A stretch of 64,000 bases of DNA, from positions 62,001 through 126,000 of the forward strand of contig CAVVYM010000010.1 of assembly GCA_963752505.1 (NCBI GenBank), read 5' to 3'. The notes under the pieces were generated by a model. That model was not told the DNA's origin and searched no databases. It saw only the letters and a list, made by a program, of their open reading frames with translations. Below are positions 1 to 7,696 of the stretch, piece after piece. The position numbers and the translations under genes were made by a program. The first letter of the stretch is position 1; each line of letters opens with the position of its first letter. This stretch comes from JACJWR01 sp963752505 (lineage in GTDB: Bacteria; Actinomycetota; Actinomycetes; S36-B12; UBA10799).

Positions 1-1007
1 GTCCGCTGCAGCAGGGGAACGCCCTTGGCTGCACCTACCTGAGCCCCATGGAGTCGTTCGAGTCGGGCGGCGCGGTCTGGGTCAACGTTCTTGTCATGAT
101 GCTCGCCGACGACGCCTACGCCTATTCGGTCGTCAGCGGCGAGGCACCGGGCATCGAAGCACCGAACCTGCCCGCGGTTTCCGAGAGCACCCCCGAGTGG
201 CTCTACCGCGATGGCTTGACGTGCGAGCAGTTGGCGGCGCCGCTGACCGCTGATGTGGCCCCCGGTCCCGACTTCGCACAGGCGGCCGGGACGTCGCCCA
301 ACGATGGCAGCGGACTGTCGTATCCCGAGTTGGTTTACTACTGGTTCGATGCCGGACGGCCTGATGCCCTGGACCCTGCCGGAGACGGCCGGCCCTGTGC
401 CGCGCAGTACCCCACAGCCGAGGTCGATGCCTTCTTCGATTCCGCCATCGGCATCACACCGTCGGGGTCGGTCGCTCGATGGGCTGAGCCGCCGGTCACC
501 ACATTTGACATCCGGACAGCCCTCGCCGGTGCCGACGACCTGCCTGCCGGCGCCACCCAGGTGGATTGCTCGTTGGCCGGCCCGGTGGCCGACGGGACGG
601 TATTCACCTGCGCCCCGCGACTCAACCGCGAGGCGGACACCAGGTTGGTCGCAGTGGTCGATACCGCCGGTGGCTACCTGCTGGGGCCGTCGCTGTCCGC
701 GACGGTCAGAGCGCCGGAGCCATCGCCGTGGGTGTACGCCGCGGGCCTGACCTGCGAACAGATCCGTGCACCCCTCACCGAGGCCACCTTCAGTCCCACG
801 GCTGGGGTCAGCCTGCAGCAGGCCGTCGCCGCCGAGCCCTACCTGGCCGACGAGGGGCTCAGCTACTTCAACGCGATCATTTATGCACTCACCAACGCCG
901 ACACAAGGCAACTCTCTTTCGATTCGGAGGGCTGGCCGTGCACGGACGCCTACCCGTCTGAGGATGTGGCGGAGGTTCAAGGCCAGGTGCAGTACCCGGG
1001 CACGTGA
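1..1007 (+). CDS. Partial repeat protein with two Cys-paired domains around a DUF4333-like core (3' part)
   Basis: The frame is open from base 3, so the gene begins left of the window; the ATG at 48 is internal or a late start. Counting from that ATG, residues about 49-120 and 226-301 are two copies of one domain: W-x-Y-x3-GLTCEQ, APLT, then G-LSY and G-PC-YP, each with two Cys (C59/C117 and C236/C298). Between them, residues 150-215 carry C174 and C188 in a V-D-C...FTC pattern resembling DUF4333, a domain common in secreted actinobacterial proteins. The paired Cys suggest disulfides and an exported protein, but the N terminus that would show a signal peptide is missing. Function unknown. Confidence 0.7.
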   Translation, partial: PLQQGNALGCTYLSPMESFESGGAVWVNVLVMMLADDAYAYSVVSGEAPGIEAPNLPAVSESTPEWLYRDGLTCEQLAAPLTADVAPGPDFAQAAGTSPNDGSGLSYPELVYYWFDAGRPDALDPAGDGRPCAAQYPTAEVDAFFDSAIGITPSGSVARWAEPPVTTFDIRTALAGADDLPAGATQVDCSLAGPVADGTVFTCAPRLNREADTRLVAVVDTAGGYLLGPSLSATVRAPEPSPWVYAAGLTCEQIRAPLTEATFSPTAGVSLQQAVAAEPYLADEGLSYFNAIIYALTNADTRQLSFDSEGWPCTDAYPSEDVAEVQGQVQYPGT

Positions 1008-1017
1008 GACCTGAGGG

Positions 1018-1377
1018 TCAGCTGACTTCGTGTTCCGTCTCGAACTGCTTGCGACGCCACGGCAGCATGCCGTCGATCTCCACATCGAGGGAGAAACTGA
1101 GCAGCGTGCGTACCAAAACCAGCAGCCCCAGGATCAGCACGTTCTCGAGGGTCGTCTCGATGCTGACGGTCTTGACGATGTCAGCCGCCACCAGCACCTC
1201 CAGCCCGAGCAGCAGCGCGCGGCCGAAGTTGCGCCGGATGCCGCTGTAGACGTTGGCCCCTGCGGCATGGTCGCGCACGGCTCGGTAGGCGGCCCACAGC
1301 GCGCCCACCACGAGAATGGCGACGCCGGTCACCTCGAACACTGACGCAATAGTCTCCATGGCGTTCGTGAAACTCAC
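1018..1377 (-). CDS. DUF1622 family small membrane protein
   Basis: 119 residues starting GTG at 1377, preceded by a good ribosome site (GGGAGG, 7 bases). About three hydrophobic segments (residues 12-30, 48-68, 76-95) and the family pattern of R-N-x-GRALLLGLE followed by VAADIVKTV place it in DUF1622, small inner-membrane proteins of unknown function with a short charged C-terminal tail. It is convergent with the repeat protein to its left and lies in the same direction as dapD, 32 bases downstream of it, so it may be co-transcribed with dapD. No biochemical role can be read from the sequence. Confidence 0.8.
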   Translation of the reverse strand: MSFTNAMETIASVFEVTGVAILVVGALWAAYRAVRDHAAGANVYSGIRRNFGRALLLGLEVLVAADIVKTVSIETTLENVLILGLLVLVRTLLSFSLDVEIDGMLPWRRKQFETEHEVS

Positions 1378-1409
1378 AGCGGACCTCCCTCGGGGCCAGG
1401 GGCGGGCAC

Positions 1410-2342
1410 CTAGTCGTTGGCGTGCAGGCCGGCGTTGAGACCACCCCAGTGCCCAGTGCGCGCTACGGCTTCGAGCGCCCCTGACACTGAATTCCGGCGG
1501 AAGAGCAGATCGGGTTCACCGGAGAGTTCGCGGCCCTTGACCACCGAGCCGTCCGGGAGGGTGACTTTCGAACCGGCGGTGATGTAGCAACCGGCTTCCA
1601 CCACGGAGCGGTCGCCCAGACTGATGCCGATGCCCGCGTTGGCCCCAACCAGGCAACCTTCGCCGACTCGGATGACCTCGGTGCCCCCGCCGGACAGGGT
1701 GCCCATGATGCTGGCGCCGCCACCGATGTCTGAGCCGTCGCCCACCACCACGCCGGCCGAGATCCGTCCCTCCACCATCGACGCGCCCAAGGTGCCAGCG
1801 TTGAAGTTGCAGAAACCCTCATGCATGACGGTGGTGCCCTCGGCCAGATGCGCACCGAGGCGCACGCGGTCGGCATCGGCGATGCGGACCCCCGAGGGCA
1901 CGACGTAGTCGACCATTCGCGGGAACTTGTCCACGCCGAGCACCACCAGCACCGTGCCGTGGGCACGCGCGCGCATCTGCGCTGCCGGGAGTTCGCTGAT
2001 GGCCACCGGGCCCTCAGAGGTCCACGCGACGTTGGGGAGCAGCCCGAAGACGCCGTCGGTGTTGATGGTGCGCGGGCGCACCAGGCGATGACTCAGCAGG
2101 TGCAGCCGAAGATAGACGTCGGCTGCATCCACCGGCGGCAGCGAGAGGTCCTCGATCACGGTGAGGACGGTGGCAGTCCGAGTGCCGCGAATCGCGTCGG
2201 AGTCGATGCACTTCTCCAGGCCCTGAACATCTGTCGGGTCCCCGCTCAGCGAGGGGCTCGGGTACCAAACGTCGAGCAGTGCGTCGCCGGAGTACGTGGC
2301 GAGGCCGATTCCTGAGGCGGGGGAGTTCAGCATGTCAGTCAC
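1410..2342 (-). CDS. dapD: 2,3,4,5-tetrahydropyridine-2,6-dicarboxylate N-succinyltransferase (actinobacterial type)
   Basis: Transfers a succinyl group from succinyl-CoA to tetrahydrodipicolinate in the succinylase branch of diaminopimelate/lysine synthesis (cytoplasm). 310 residues, close to the roughly 317 of M. tuberculosis DapD. The N terminus (GIGLAT) matches the actinobacterial type, and residues about 150-270 contain Gly/Val-rich hexapeptide repeats (for example VGDGSDIGGGASIMG, VGANAGIGISLG) of a left-handed beta-helix. I chose the GTG at 2342 because a -10 hexamer lies exactly 6 bases upstream; the ATG at 2333 is the alternative. Divergent from dapE with only 17 bases between start codons, so both pathway genes share one promoter. 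Confidence 0.93.
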   Translation of the reverse strand: MTDMLNSPASGIGLATYSGDALLDVWYPSPSLSGDPTDVQGLEKCIDSDAIRGTRTATVLTVIEDLSLPPVDAADVYLRLHLLSHRLVRPRTINTDGVFGLLPNVAWTSEGPVAISELPAAQMRARAHGTVLVVLGVDKFPRMVDYVVPSGVRIADADRVRLGAHLAEGTTVMHEGFCNFNAGTLGASMVEGRISAGVVVGDGSDIGGGASIMGTLSGGGTEVIRVGEGCLVGANAGIGISLGDRSVVEAGCYITAGSKVTLPDGSVVKGRELSGEPDLLFRRNSVSGALEAVARTGHWGGLNAGLHAND

Positions 2343-2359
2343 AGCGCTACCGTAACGGG
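2343..2359. promoter_or_regulatory. Symmetric bidirectional leaderless promoter for dapD and dapE
   Basis: On the plus strand TACCGT (2348-2353) ends 6 bases before the dapE ATG at 2360. On the minus strand TACGGT (2354-2349) ends 6 bases before the dapD GTG at 2342. The two -10 hexamers overlap by five bases and the arrangement is mirror symmetric. No Shine-Dalgarno exists for either gene, so both mRNAs are probably leaderless. Seen directly; promoter activity is inferred. Confidence 0.75.
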
Positions 2360-3508
2360 ATGCCTGCCGATGCCCTACTTGACACCGCCGCCGACATCGT
2401 CGATCTGACCGCGGCGCTGGTGGATGTGCCCAGCGAGTCCTACGCCGAGGGCCCCCTCGCCGACTTGGTGGAGCGATCGCTGCGGGCCGAGCCTCACCTG
2501 AGTGTCACGAGGATCGGCGACACGGTGATCGCTCGCACCGAACTCGGTCACCCGAACCGGGTCATCCTTGCGGGTCACCTCGACACCGTGCCGGCGGCGG
2601 GCAACGATCGCGCCATCGTTGTCTCGGTTGGTCAGCCGGTTCCCGTCGTGGGACGAGACGGAGTTCAGTCCGCCGCTGAGGATTGCCTCTACGGACTCGG
2701 TTCGTGCGACATGAAGGGTGGTGTGGCCGTCGCCCTTAAGTGCGCCCACGAAGTGACCCATCCCACGCGCGACGTCACCTACGTCTTCTACGCCTGCGAA
2801 GAAGTCGCTGCCGCCGACAACGAGCTGGGTCGCGTGGTCGCCGAGCGCCCCGAGCTATTGGATGACGCCGACATGGCGGTGCTGTTGGAACCGTCCAACG
2901 CCCGCGTGGAAGCGGGCTGCCAGGGCACGCTGCGGGTGGCTGTTCGCACCGCTGGTCGCCGGGCGCACAGCGCGCGCGCCTGGATGGGCGACAACGCCGC
3001 ACACAAAGCCGGCGAAATTCTGCGCCGGCTGGAGGCTTACCAGCCCGCGCAGGTGGAGATCGACGGCCTGACCTACCGTGAAGGGCTCAACGCGGTGAAG
3101 GTCGCTGCCGGCGTGGCTGGCAACGTCATTCCCGACGAGTGCACCGTCACGGTCAACTACCGGTTCGCGCCAGCCACTTCCGAGCAAACCGCACTCGACC
3201 ATGTGAAGGAGATCTTCACCGGCTTCGACGTAGTGGTGGACGACTCGTCACCCGGAGCGCTGCCAGGGTTGGCGCTGCCGGCCGTCGCAGATTTCGTGGC
3301 ATCGACGGGGCAGCCGGCACGGGCCAAGTATGGCTGGACTGACGTGGCGCGGTTCTCCGCCCTCGGAATGCCGGCGCTCAACTTTGGGCCGGGCGACCCA
3401 AGCCTGGCTCACACCATGGAGGAACACGTTCCCGTGGCTCAATTGCGGGCCGTCCACGACGCCATGGTGACGTGGCTGACGTCGACTGCATCGCCTGACG
3501 TCCCATGA
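2360..3508 (+). CDS. dapE: Succinyl-diaminopimelate desuccinylase (M20 peptidase family)
   Basis: Hydrolyses N-succinyl-LL-diaminopimelate to LL-diaminopimelate and succinate, two steps after DapD. 382 residues. M20 di-zinc landmarks are in order: GHLDTVP (H73, D75), bridging Asp in GSCDMKGG (D117), the acidic pair in ACEEVA (E147/E148), a Glu in LEPSNA, and the C-terminal AHTMEEH His. The central lid/dimerisation domain runs about 180-290 (R-R-AHSARAWMG). The ATG at 2360 is chosen because a -10 lies 6 bases upstream and the protein then aligns with the family; an open frame continues upstream without homology. The stop overlaps the next start (ATGA), indicating translational coupling. Confidence 0.93.
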   Translation: MPADALLDTAADIVDLTAALVDVPSESYAEGPLADLVERSLRAEPHLSVTRIGDTVIARTELGHPNRVILAGHLDTVPAAGNDRAIVVSVGQPVPVVGRDGVQSAAEDCLYGLGSCDMKGGVAVALKCAHEVTHPTRDVTYVFYACEEVAAADNELGRVVAERPELLDDADMAVLLEPSNARVEAGCQGTLRVAVRTAGRRAHSARAWMGDNAAHKAGEILRRLEAYQPAQVEIDGLTYREGLNAVKVAAGVAGNVIPDECTVTVNYRFAPATSEQTALDHVKEIFTGFDVVVDDSSPGALPGLALPAVADFVASTGQPARAKYGWTDVARFSALGMPALNFGPGDPSLAHTMEEHVPVAQLRAVHDAMVTWLTSTASPDVP

Positions 3509-4113
3509 GCCGCGCTGTGTGCGTCTTCTGCGCGTCCAGCACCGACATCGAGGTGAAGTACCTGCGACTGGCAGCCGAGGTGGGTCAGGAAATCGGGCGG
3601 CGGGGTCTGGTCCTGGTATCCGGTGGCGGCAGCGTTTCAAGCATGGGCTCGCTGGCCCGGGCCGCTCGGCTGGCCGGCGGCCACACGACCGGCGTGATCC
3701 CCGAGGCGCTGCTGCAGTACGAGGTGGCCGACACCGGAGCCGACGAAATCATCGTGACGTCGGACATGCGCGAACGCAAAGGGATCATGGACGCCCGCGC
3801 GGACGCCTTCCTGGTGCTGCCCGGGGGGATCGGCACGTTGGAGGAGTTCCTCGAAGCCTGGGTGGGCAAAGTGCTGGGCATGCACAGTAAGCCGGTCGTG
3901 GTGCTCGATCCGTGGGGAGATTATGACCACCTGCACGCTCTCCTGCGGTCCATGGTCAAGCGCCGCTTCGTCAGTCTGGACGCGGCCGGATCCGTGCGCT
4001 GGACAACCGGCGTGTCGGAGGCGCTCGATGCCATCGCGGCCTCCTGGGCCGAGCCCCCGCCGTCGCGACCACCCGGAATACCCGAGGCGATCGTGGAACT
4101 GGAAGCCGACTGA
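3505..4113 (+). CDS. LOG family protein (TIGR00730; cytokinin phosphoribohydrolase-like)
   Basis: 202 residues with the Rossmann-like LOG fold: CVFCASS near the N terminus, the nucleotide-binding SGGGSVSSMG (about 39-48), M-R-E-R-K (about 88-92) and the signature PGGIGTLEE (106-114). Characterised family members cleave ribose 5-phosphate from nucleoside 5'-monophosphates; in plants and some actinobacteria this makes cytokinins, elsewhere the substrate is uncertain. It overlaps the dapE stop by four bases (ATGA) and so is translationally coupled to dapE, an arrangement also seen in mycobacteria. It converges with the folP2-like gene seven bases downstream. Confidence 0.88.
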   Translation: MSRAVCVFCASSTDIEVKYLRLAAEVGQEIGRRGLVLVSGGGSVSSMGSLARAARLAGGHTTGVIPEALLQYEVADTGADEIIVTSDMRERKGIMDARADAFLVLPGGIGTLEEFLEAWVGKVLGMHSKPVVVLDPWGDYDHLHALLRSMVKRRFVSLDAAGSVRWTTGVSEALDAIAASWAEPPPSRPPGIPEAIVELEAD

Positions 4114-4119
4114 CGGGGC

Positions 4120-4980
4120 CTACGCCAGCCCGCGCACGTTCACCCGGGGCTCTGCGTCGCCCTTGATTGCCGCGACCATGTCGACGACGTCGCGGGTTTC
4201 CCGCGCCTCGTGCACCCGGAACACCTGGGCCCCCTGCCAGGCACACACCGCGGTCGCCGCCAGGGTACCGGCCAGTCGCTCGCCCACTCCTCGCTCGAGC
4301 GCCTCGCCCACGAAGTCCTTGTTGGATAACGAAACCAACACCGGCCAACCGGTCGCTACCATGTCCGCCACCCGACGGGTGGCCGCCAGGGATTGCCTGG
4401 TGTTCATGCCGAAATCGTGGCCGGGGTCGATCATCACCGAATCCGCCGGCACCCCCAAGGCGACGGCGCGTTCGGCTGTGGCCACGGTGCGGGAGATGAC
4501 GTCGGCCATGAGGTCGGCATAGCGGACCCGGTGGGGTCGGGTGCGCGGCTTCAGTCCACCGGCGTGGGTGCAGACCAGCCCAAGTTCATGCTCTGCCGCG
4601 ACTTCCGCCAGTGTGGGGTCCCAGCCGCCCCAGGCGTCGTTGAGCACGTCGGCCCCCTCCGCCGCCACGGCGCGCCCCACCTCGGCTCGGTAGGTGTCGA
4701 CGCTGATGATCACGTCTGGGTGCCGCGAGCGAATCTCCGCAACGAAGGCGGCGACTCGTCGAATCTCCTCCCGGGCATTCACCTCAGCACCTGGGGCGGC
4801 CTTCACCCCGCCGATGTCGAGCATGTCCGCACCCTGGGCGATGACTTCGGCGGCCCGGTCAAGGGCAGCGTCGTCCGACCACGTTGCGCCCTTGTCGTAA
4901 AAGGAGTCGGTGGTGCGGTTGATGATGGCCATGACCACGTGCTGACCTTGGCCGAACTCACGGTTGCGCAGTTTGAGCAC
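4120..4980 (-). CDS. folP2: Dihydropteroate synthase homologue of the FolP2 type
   Basis: 286 residues from the GTG at 4980; upstream codons stay open but are Pro/Arg-rich and lack homology. It has the TIM-barrel DHPS fold with an early INRTTDSF, a D-x-x-SVDTYRAEV strand and VLVSLSNKDFVG. The pterin/phosphate loops differ from true synthases: where FolP has DIGGESTRPG this has DIGGVKAAPG, and N-V-T-PDSFSDGG is replaced by N-R-TTDSFYDKG. These substitutions match mycobacterial FolP2, which is reported not to have dihydropteroate synthase activity. A folate step should therefore not be assigned from homology alone. Divergent from the DivIVA-domain gene. Confidence 0.8.
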   Translation of the reverse strand: MLKLRNREFGQGQHVVMAIINRTTDSFYDKGATWSDDAALDRAAEVIAQGADMLDIGGVKAAPGAEVNAREEIRRVAAFVAEIRSRHPDVIISVDTYRAEVGRAVAAEGADVLNDAWGGWDPTLAEVAAEHELGLVCTHAGGLKPRTRPHRVRYADLMADVISRTVATAERAVALGVPADSVMIDPGHDFGMNTRQSLAATRRVADMVATGWPVLVSLSNKDFVGEALERGVGERLAGTLAATAVCAWQGAQVFRVHEARETRDVVDMVAAIKGDAEPRVNVRGLA

Positions 4981-5064
4981 GCTTTGCTCCAAGCGGGGCG
5001 GCGGGGGACGTGGCGGTGTCGCTCGTGGCACGATTCTGGCATCCGAACCGGAAAGGTGACACTC

Positions 5065-5361
5065 GTGGCAGTCCTCTTCGCATTGTTGGTCGTCGCGGTC
5101 GTGGGTGCCGCAGTGGTGATCGCGCTCAAGTCGCCCCAAACCGGTCAGGTGTCCGCTCCTGCGGCCGACCGCGAGCTCACTGAAGTTACCGACGGTGACG
5201 TGACGGCCGCAGATCTGCGGAACGTCGAATTCCCGGTGGTGCTGCGCGGCTACCGCATGGAAGATGTAGACGCCCTGCTCGACCGATTGAGTGTGCAGTT
5301 GGACTCCACACTTCCCGCATCAAACCCCGAGGAGAACCCCCATGAAGCACCTCCGACTTGA
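5065..5361 (+). CDS. Small membrane-anchored DivIVA-domain protein
   Basis: 98 residues. An N-terminal hydrophobic helix (about residues 2-22, LFALLVVAVVGAAVVIAL) is followed by a short linker and a C-terminal DivIVA-type motif: LRNVEFPVVLRGYRMEDVD then ALLDRL. The F-x2-V-L-RGY-x3-D-VD-x-LLD pattern is the membrane-curvature/pole-associated module found in DivIVA/Wag31 and many short actinobacterial proteins. GTG at 5065 is preferred because AAAGG sits 9 bases upstream; GTG at 5056 is possible. The gene overlaps the SRPBCC start by 20 bases, so the pair is one transcript. Role in growth or division is inference only. Confidence 0.72.
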   Translation: MAVLFALLVVAVVGAAVVIALKSPQTGQVSAPAADRELTEVTDGDVTAADLRNVEFPVVLRGYRMEDVDALLDRLSVQLDSTLPASNPEENPHEAPPT

Positions 5362-5797
5362 AGTGCCCGTCAGGGCTCCTGTCGAGGAGGTCTTCGCGGC
5401 CTTCACTGATTGGCAGGCGCAGGGGGAGTGGATGCTCGGCACCGACGTGCGTCCCGTTTTCGGGCCCGCGCAGGGCGTTGGCGGTCGAATCGAAGCTTGG
5501 ACCGGGGTCGGGCGCGTCGGATTCCTCGACACGATGGTGATCACCGAGTGGGAGGCGCCGCGCCGCGTGGTGGTGGCTCACACCGGCTCGGTGGTGCGGG
5601 GTGACGGGATCATGGAAGTGAATCCGGGGATCGCAGATGAGTCGGTGTTCGTGTGGGGTGAGCGCCTCGAGCTACCCCTGGGAGTGCTGGGGCGAGCGGG
5701 CTGGCCGATTGTGCGCCCGGCCTTCGCCCGCGGCGTGAAAACCTCGCTGCTGCGGTTCGCCGAACTCGTCGAATCCGGGCGGTGGTCGAACCGGTAG
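5342..5797 (+). CDS. SRPBCC (START/Bet v1-like) family protein
   Basis: 151 residues beginning at ATG 5342 with GAGGAG eight bases upstream. The opening pattern, alternating hydrophobic residues then PVRAPVEEVFAAFTDW, followed by GEWMLGTDVR and a long C-terminal amphipathic helix, fits the SRPBCC fold, a hydrophobic-ligand binding cavity found in polyketide cyclases and lipid carriers. No catalytic residues define a reaction. The start lies inside the preceding DivIVA-domain gene (20-base overlap), so the two are co-translated. Ligand unknown. Confidence 0.78.
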   Translation: MKHLRLEVPVRAPVEEVFAAFTDWQAQGEWMLGTDVRPVFGPAQGVGGRIEAWTGVGRVGFLDTMVITEWEAPRRVVVAHTGSVVRGDGIMEVNPGIADESVFVWGERLELPLGVLGRAGWPIVRPAFARGVKTSLLRFAELVESGRWSNR

Positions 5798-5924
5798 CGG
5801 CCATATGGGGCAGACCGGCGGCGTGATGGTGGATAATGGTCAGCGTGTCCGGCCCAGTGGGTGCGGACTAGGAGTAACCAGCCGTGCGAAGCGCACAGTG
5901 GACAACGGATGAAAGGGGACCGTC

Positions 5925-6092
5925 ATGGCGGCGATGAAGCCGCGAACGGGCGATGGCCCGCTCGAGGTCACCAAAGAAGGTCGCGGCATCATCATGCGCG
6001 TGCCACTCGAGGGTGGCGGCCGACTCGTAGTGGAGATGACGCCGGACGAGGCCCGCGAGCTGGGGGAGCAACTCACCGGCGTTGTGTCCTAG
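5925..6092 (+). CDS. DUF3117 small protein
   Basis: 55 residues: starts MAAMKPRTGDGPLEVTKEGR and continues with a short beta-rich segment (IIMRVPLEGGGRLVVEMT) and an acidic helix ending LGEQLTGVVS. It has AAAGGGGA eight bases upstream of the ATG. Members of DUF3117 are nearly invariant 55-57 residue proteins across actinobacteria (Rv1211-like) and have no assigned function. It stands alone, with a 128-base gap upstream and a strong hairpin 15 bases downstream, so it is probably a monocistronic and perhaps abundant transcript. Confidence 0.9.
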   Translation: MAAMKPRTGDGPLEVTKEGRGIIMRVPLEGGGRLVVEMTPDEARELGEQLTGVVS

Positions 6093-6107
6093 ATTCTGAA
6101 GCTCACC

Positions 6108-6135
6108 GGCCTCGGTGCCTGCTGGCACCGAGGCC
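6108..6135 (+). terminator. Hairpin terminator after DUF3117
   Basis: Perfect 12-bp stem GGCCTCGGTGCC / GGCACCGAGGCC with a TGCT loop (6120-6123), 15 bases after the DUF3117 stop. No clear T-run follows, as is common for actinobacterial terminators. It separates DUF3117 from the pepA promoter. Confidence 0.75.
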
Positions 6136-6148
6136 GAGTTGTACCCGC

Positions 6149-6154
6149 TAGCGT
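6149..6154 (+). promoter_or_regulatory. -10 element of leaderless pepA
   Basis: TAGCGT followed by six bases and the GTG start at 6161. There is no Shine-Dalgarno before the GTG, supporting a leaderless transcript and fixing the start at GTG rather than at ATG 6164. Confidence 0.6.
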
Positions 6155-6160
6155 GAGTCC

Positions 6161-7696
6161 GTGATGCGGAATCTGACTTTCCTCGCCGACCCGACAAATC
6201 CCTGGGACGCCGATGCCGAGGTGTTGGTGGTGGCCGGGGCGGCAGACGACCGGCAGGCCGCCCTTGCCGAAGTCGATCGTCGGCTGGGGGTGGCGGCGAG
6301 CCGCATTCTGGATCGCAGGGAGCCGTCGAACCGACCCGGATCCGTCACCGTCGTCGACGTCGATCACGAGCACTTCCACCAGGTGGCATGGTTGCCCCTG
6401 GGTACTGGAGCGGCTGCTGCTCGATCTGCGGGTGCGTGCCTCGCCGGGGCGGTCAGCAAGAACGCGGTTATCACTTGGGCCGGTGAGTTGGCCGCTACCG
6501 AGATTCCGAATCCGTCCGATACCGCCGCGTTGCTGCAGGCTTGGGAGTTGGCGGGCTACCAGTTCCGACTCAAGTCAGCACCCGGCGAACCCGGCGGTCA
6601 CCTGCTCGTCGCGGCCGAACCTGCCGCCTATGCCAGCGCGGCGTCATTGACCGAGGCGGCGCTGTTCGCTCGCGACTTGGCCAACACCCCATCGAGCACG
6701 AAGTCACCGGACTGGCTCGCGAGCACGATCAAGAAGAAGTGTCGAGGAACGGGGCTGGTGGTCACGATCCGCGACCAGGACTATCTGGCTGCGGAAGGAT
6801 TCGGCGGCATCCTCGCCGTCGGGCAGGGTAGTGAACGGCCACCTCGGCTGGTCGAGATCAAGTCTCGCGGGCGACGTGGTGGGCGGCGCGTGGTGCTGAT
6901 CGGCAAAGGCGTCACCTACGACTCCGGCGGACTGTCGCTCAAGCCGGCCGACTCGATGGCGCTGATGAAGACGGACATGGCCGGTGCCGCCGCGGTCGCC
7001 GGCGCCATGATCGCCTACGCCCGTGACGCGGGTCGCAACGCAGACGCAGAAGTGATCGCCCTGCTGCCGATGGCCGAGAATGCGCCGTCCGGCTCGGCGT
7101 ACCGACCCGGCGATATCATCCGCCACTTCGGGGGCGGCACCACTGAGGTGTCCAACACCGACGCTGAGGGCCGACTCCTGCTCGCAGATGCCCTGTCTTA
7201 CGCGCGGGAGCGGCTTGCGCCCCACGTCATGATCGACATCGCCACGCTCACGGGCGCTGCCACGCTCGGACTCTCACGGCATTTCGCCGCCCTCTATGCG
7301 AACAACGACGACCTGGCCTCCCAATTGGTCGAAGCAGGGGCCGAATCAGGCGATGCGTTGTGGCGACTGCCGCTGGTGGACGCCTATCGCCGACACCTTG
7401 AGACCCCGATCGCTGATATCGCCCAAGCCGCGTCGGAACCCGCTGTTCGCGCTGGTTCCATCATGGCCGCGCTGTACTTGCAGCATTTCGTCGGTGACGT
7501 CCCGTGGGCTCACATTGACATGGCGGGTCCCGCGCGGGCCGACAAGGAGCGCGGCGAGCACCCGGTGGGCGCTACCGGATTCGGTGCTCGGCTGCTCGCT
7601 GCTTGGCTGCGCACCGCCGACCTGGGGTCGGACGAGCCCGCCTTGGATTCGGCTTCGCGTGAGTCGGGCTCAGGCTCGAGCGCTACTCGGTGGTGA
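6161..7696 (+). CDS. pepA: Leucyl aminopeptidase (M17 family)
   Basis: Cytoplasmic di-metal exopeptidase that removes N-terminal residues from peptides. 511 residues, normal for the family. The N-terminal variable domain spans about 1-170; the catalytic domain carries GKGVTYDSGGLSLKP (metal-binding Lys/Asp), the downstream K-TDMAGAA, and the M17 signature NTDAEGRLLLADAL at about 331-344. The gene starts directly at its predicted transcription start. It converges with, and overlaps by 14 bases, the O-methyltransferase gene on the other strand. The C terminus beyond the fold is Ser-rich and nonconserved (ESGSGSSATRW). Confidence 0.93.
   Translation: MMRNLTFLADPTNPWDADAEVLVVAGAADDRQAALAEVDRRLGVAASRILDRREPSNRPGSVTVVDVDHEHFHQVAWLPLGTGAAAARSAGACLAGAVSKNAVITWAGELAATEIPNPSDTAALLQAWELAGYQFRLKSAPGEPGGHLLVAAEPAAYASAASLTEAALFARDLANTPSSTKSPDWLASTIKKKCRGTGLVVTIRDQDYLAAEGFGGILAVGQGSERPPRLVEIKSRGRRGGRRVVLIGKGVTYDSGGLSLKPADSMALMKTDMAGAAAVAGAMIAYARDAGRNADAEVIALLPMAENAPSGSAYRPGDIIRHFGGGTTEVSNTDAEGRLLLADALSYARERLAPHVMIDIATLTGAATLGLSRHFAALYANNDDLASQLVEAGAESGDALWRLPLVDAYRRHLETPIADIAQAASEPAVRAGSIMAALYLQHFVGDVPWAHIDMAGPARADKERGEHPVGATGFGARLLAAWLRTADLGSDEPALDSASRESGSGSSATRW

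Noticed and set aside
4393..5064. Long plus-strand open frame continuous with the DivIVA-domain gene
   Set aside because: It is antisense to the folP2-like gene and has no homology; a ribosome site and membrane helix place the real start at 5065.
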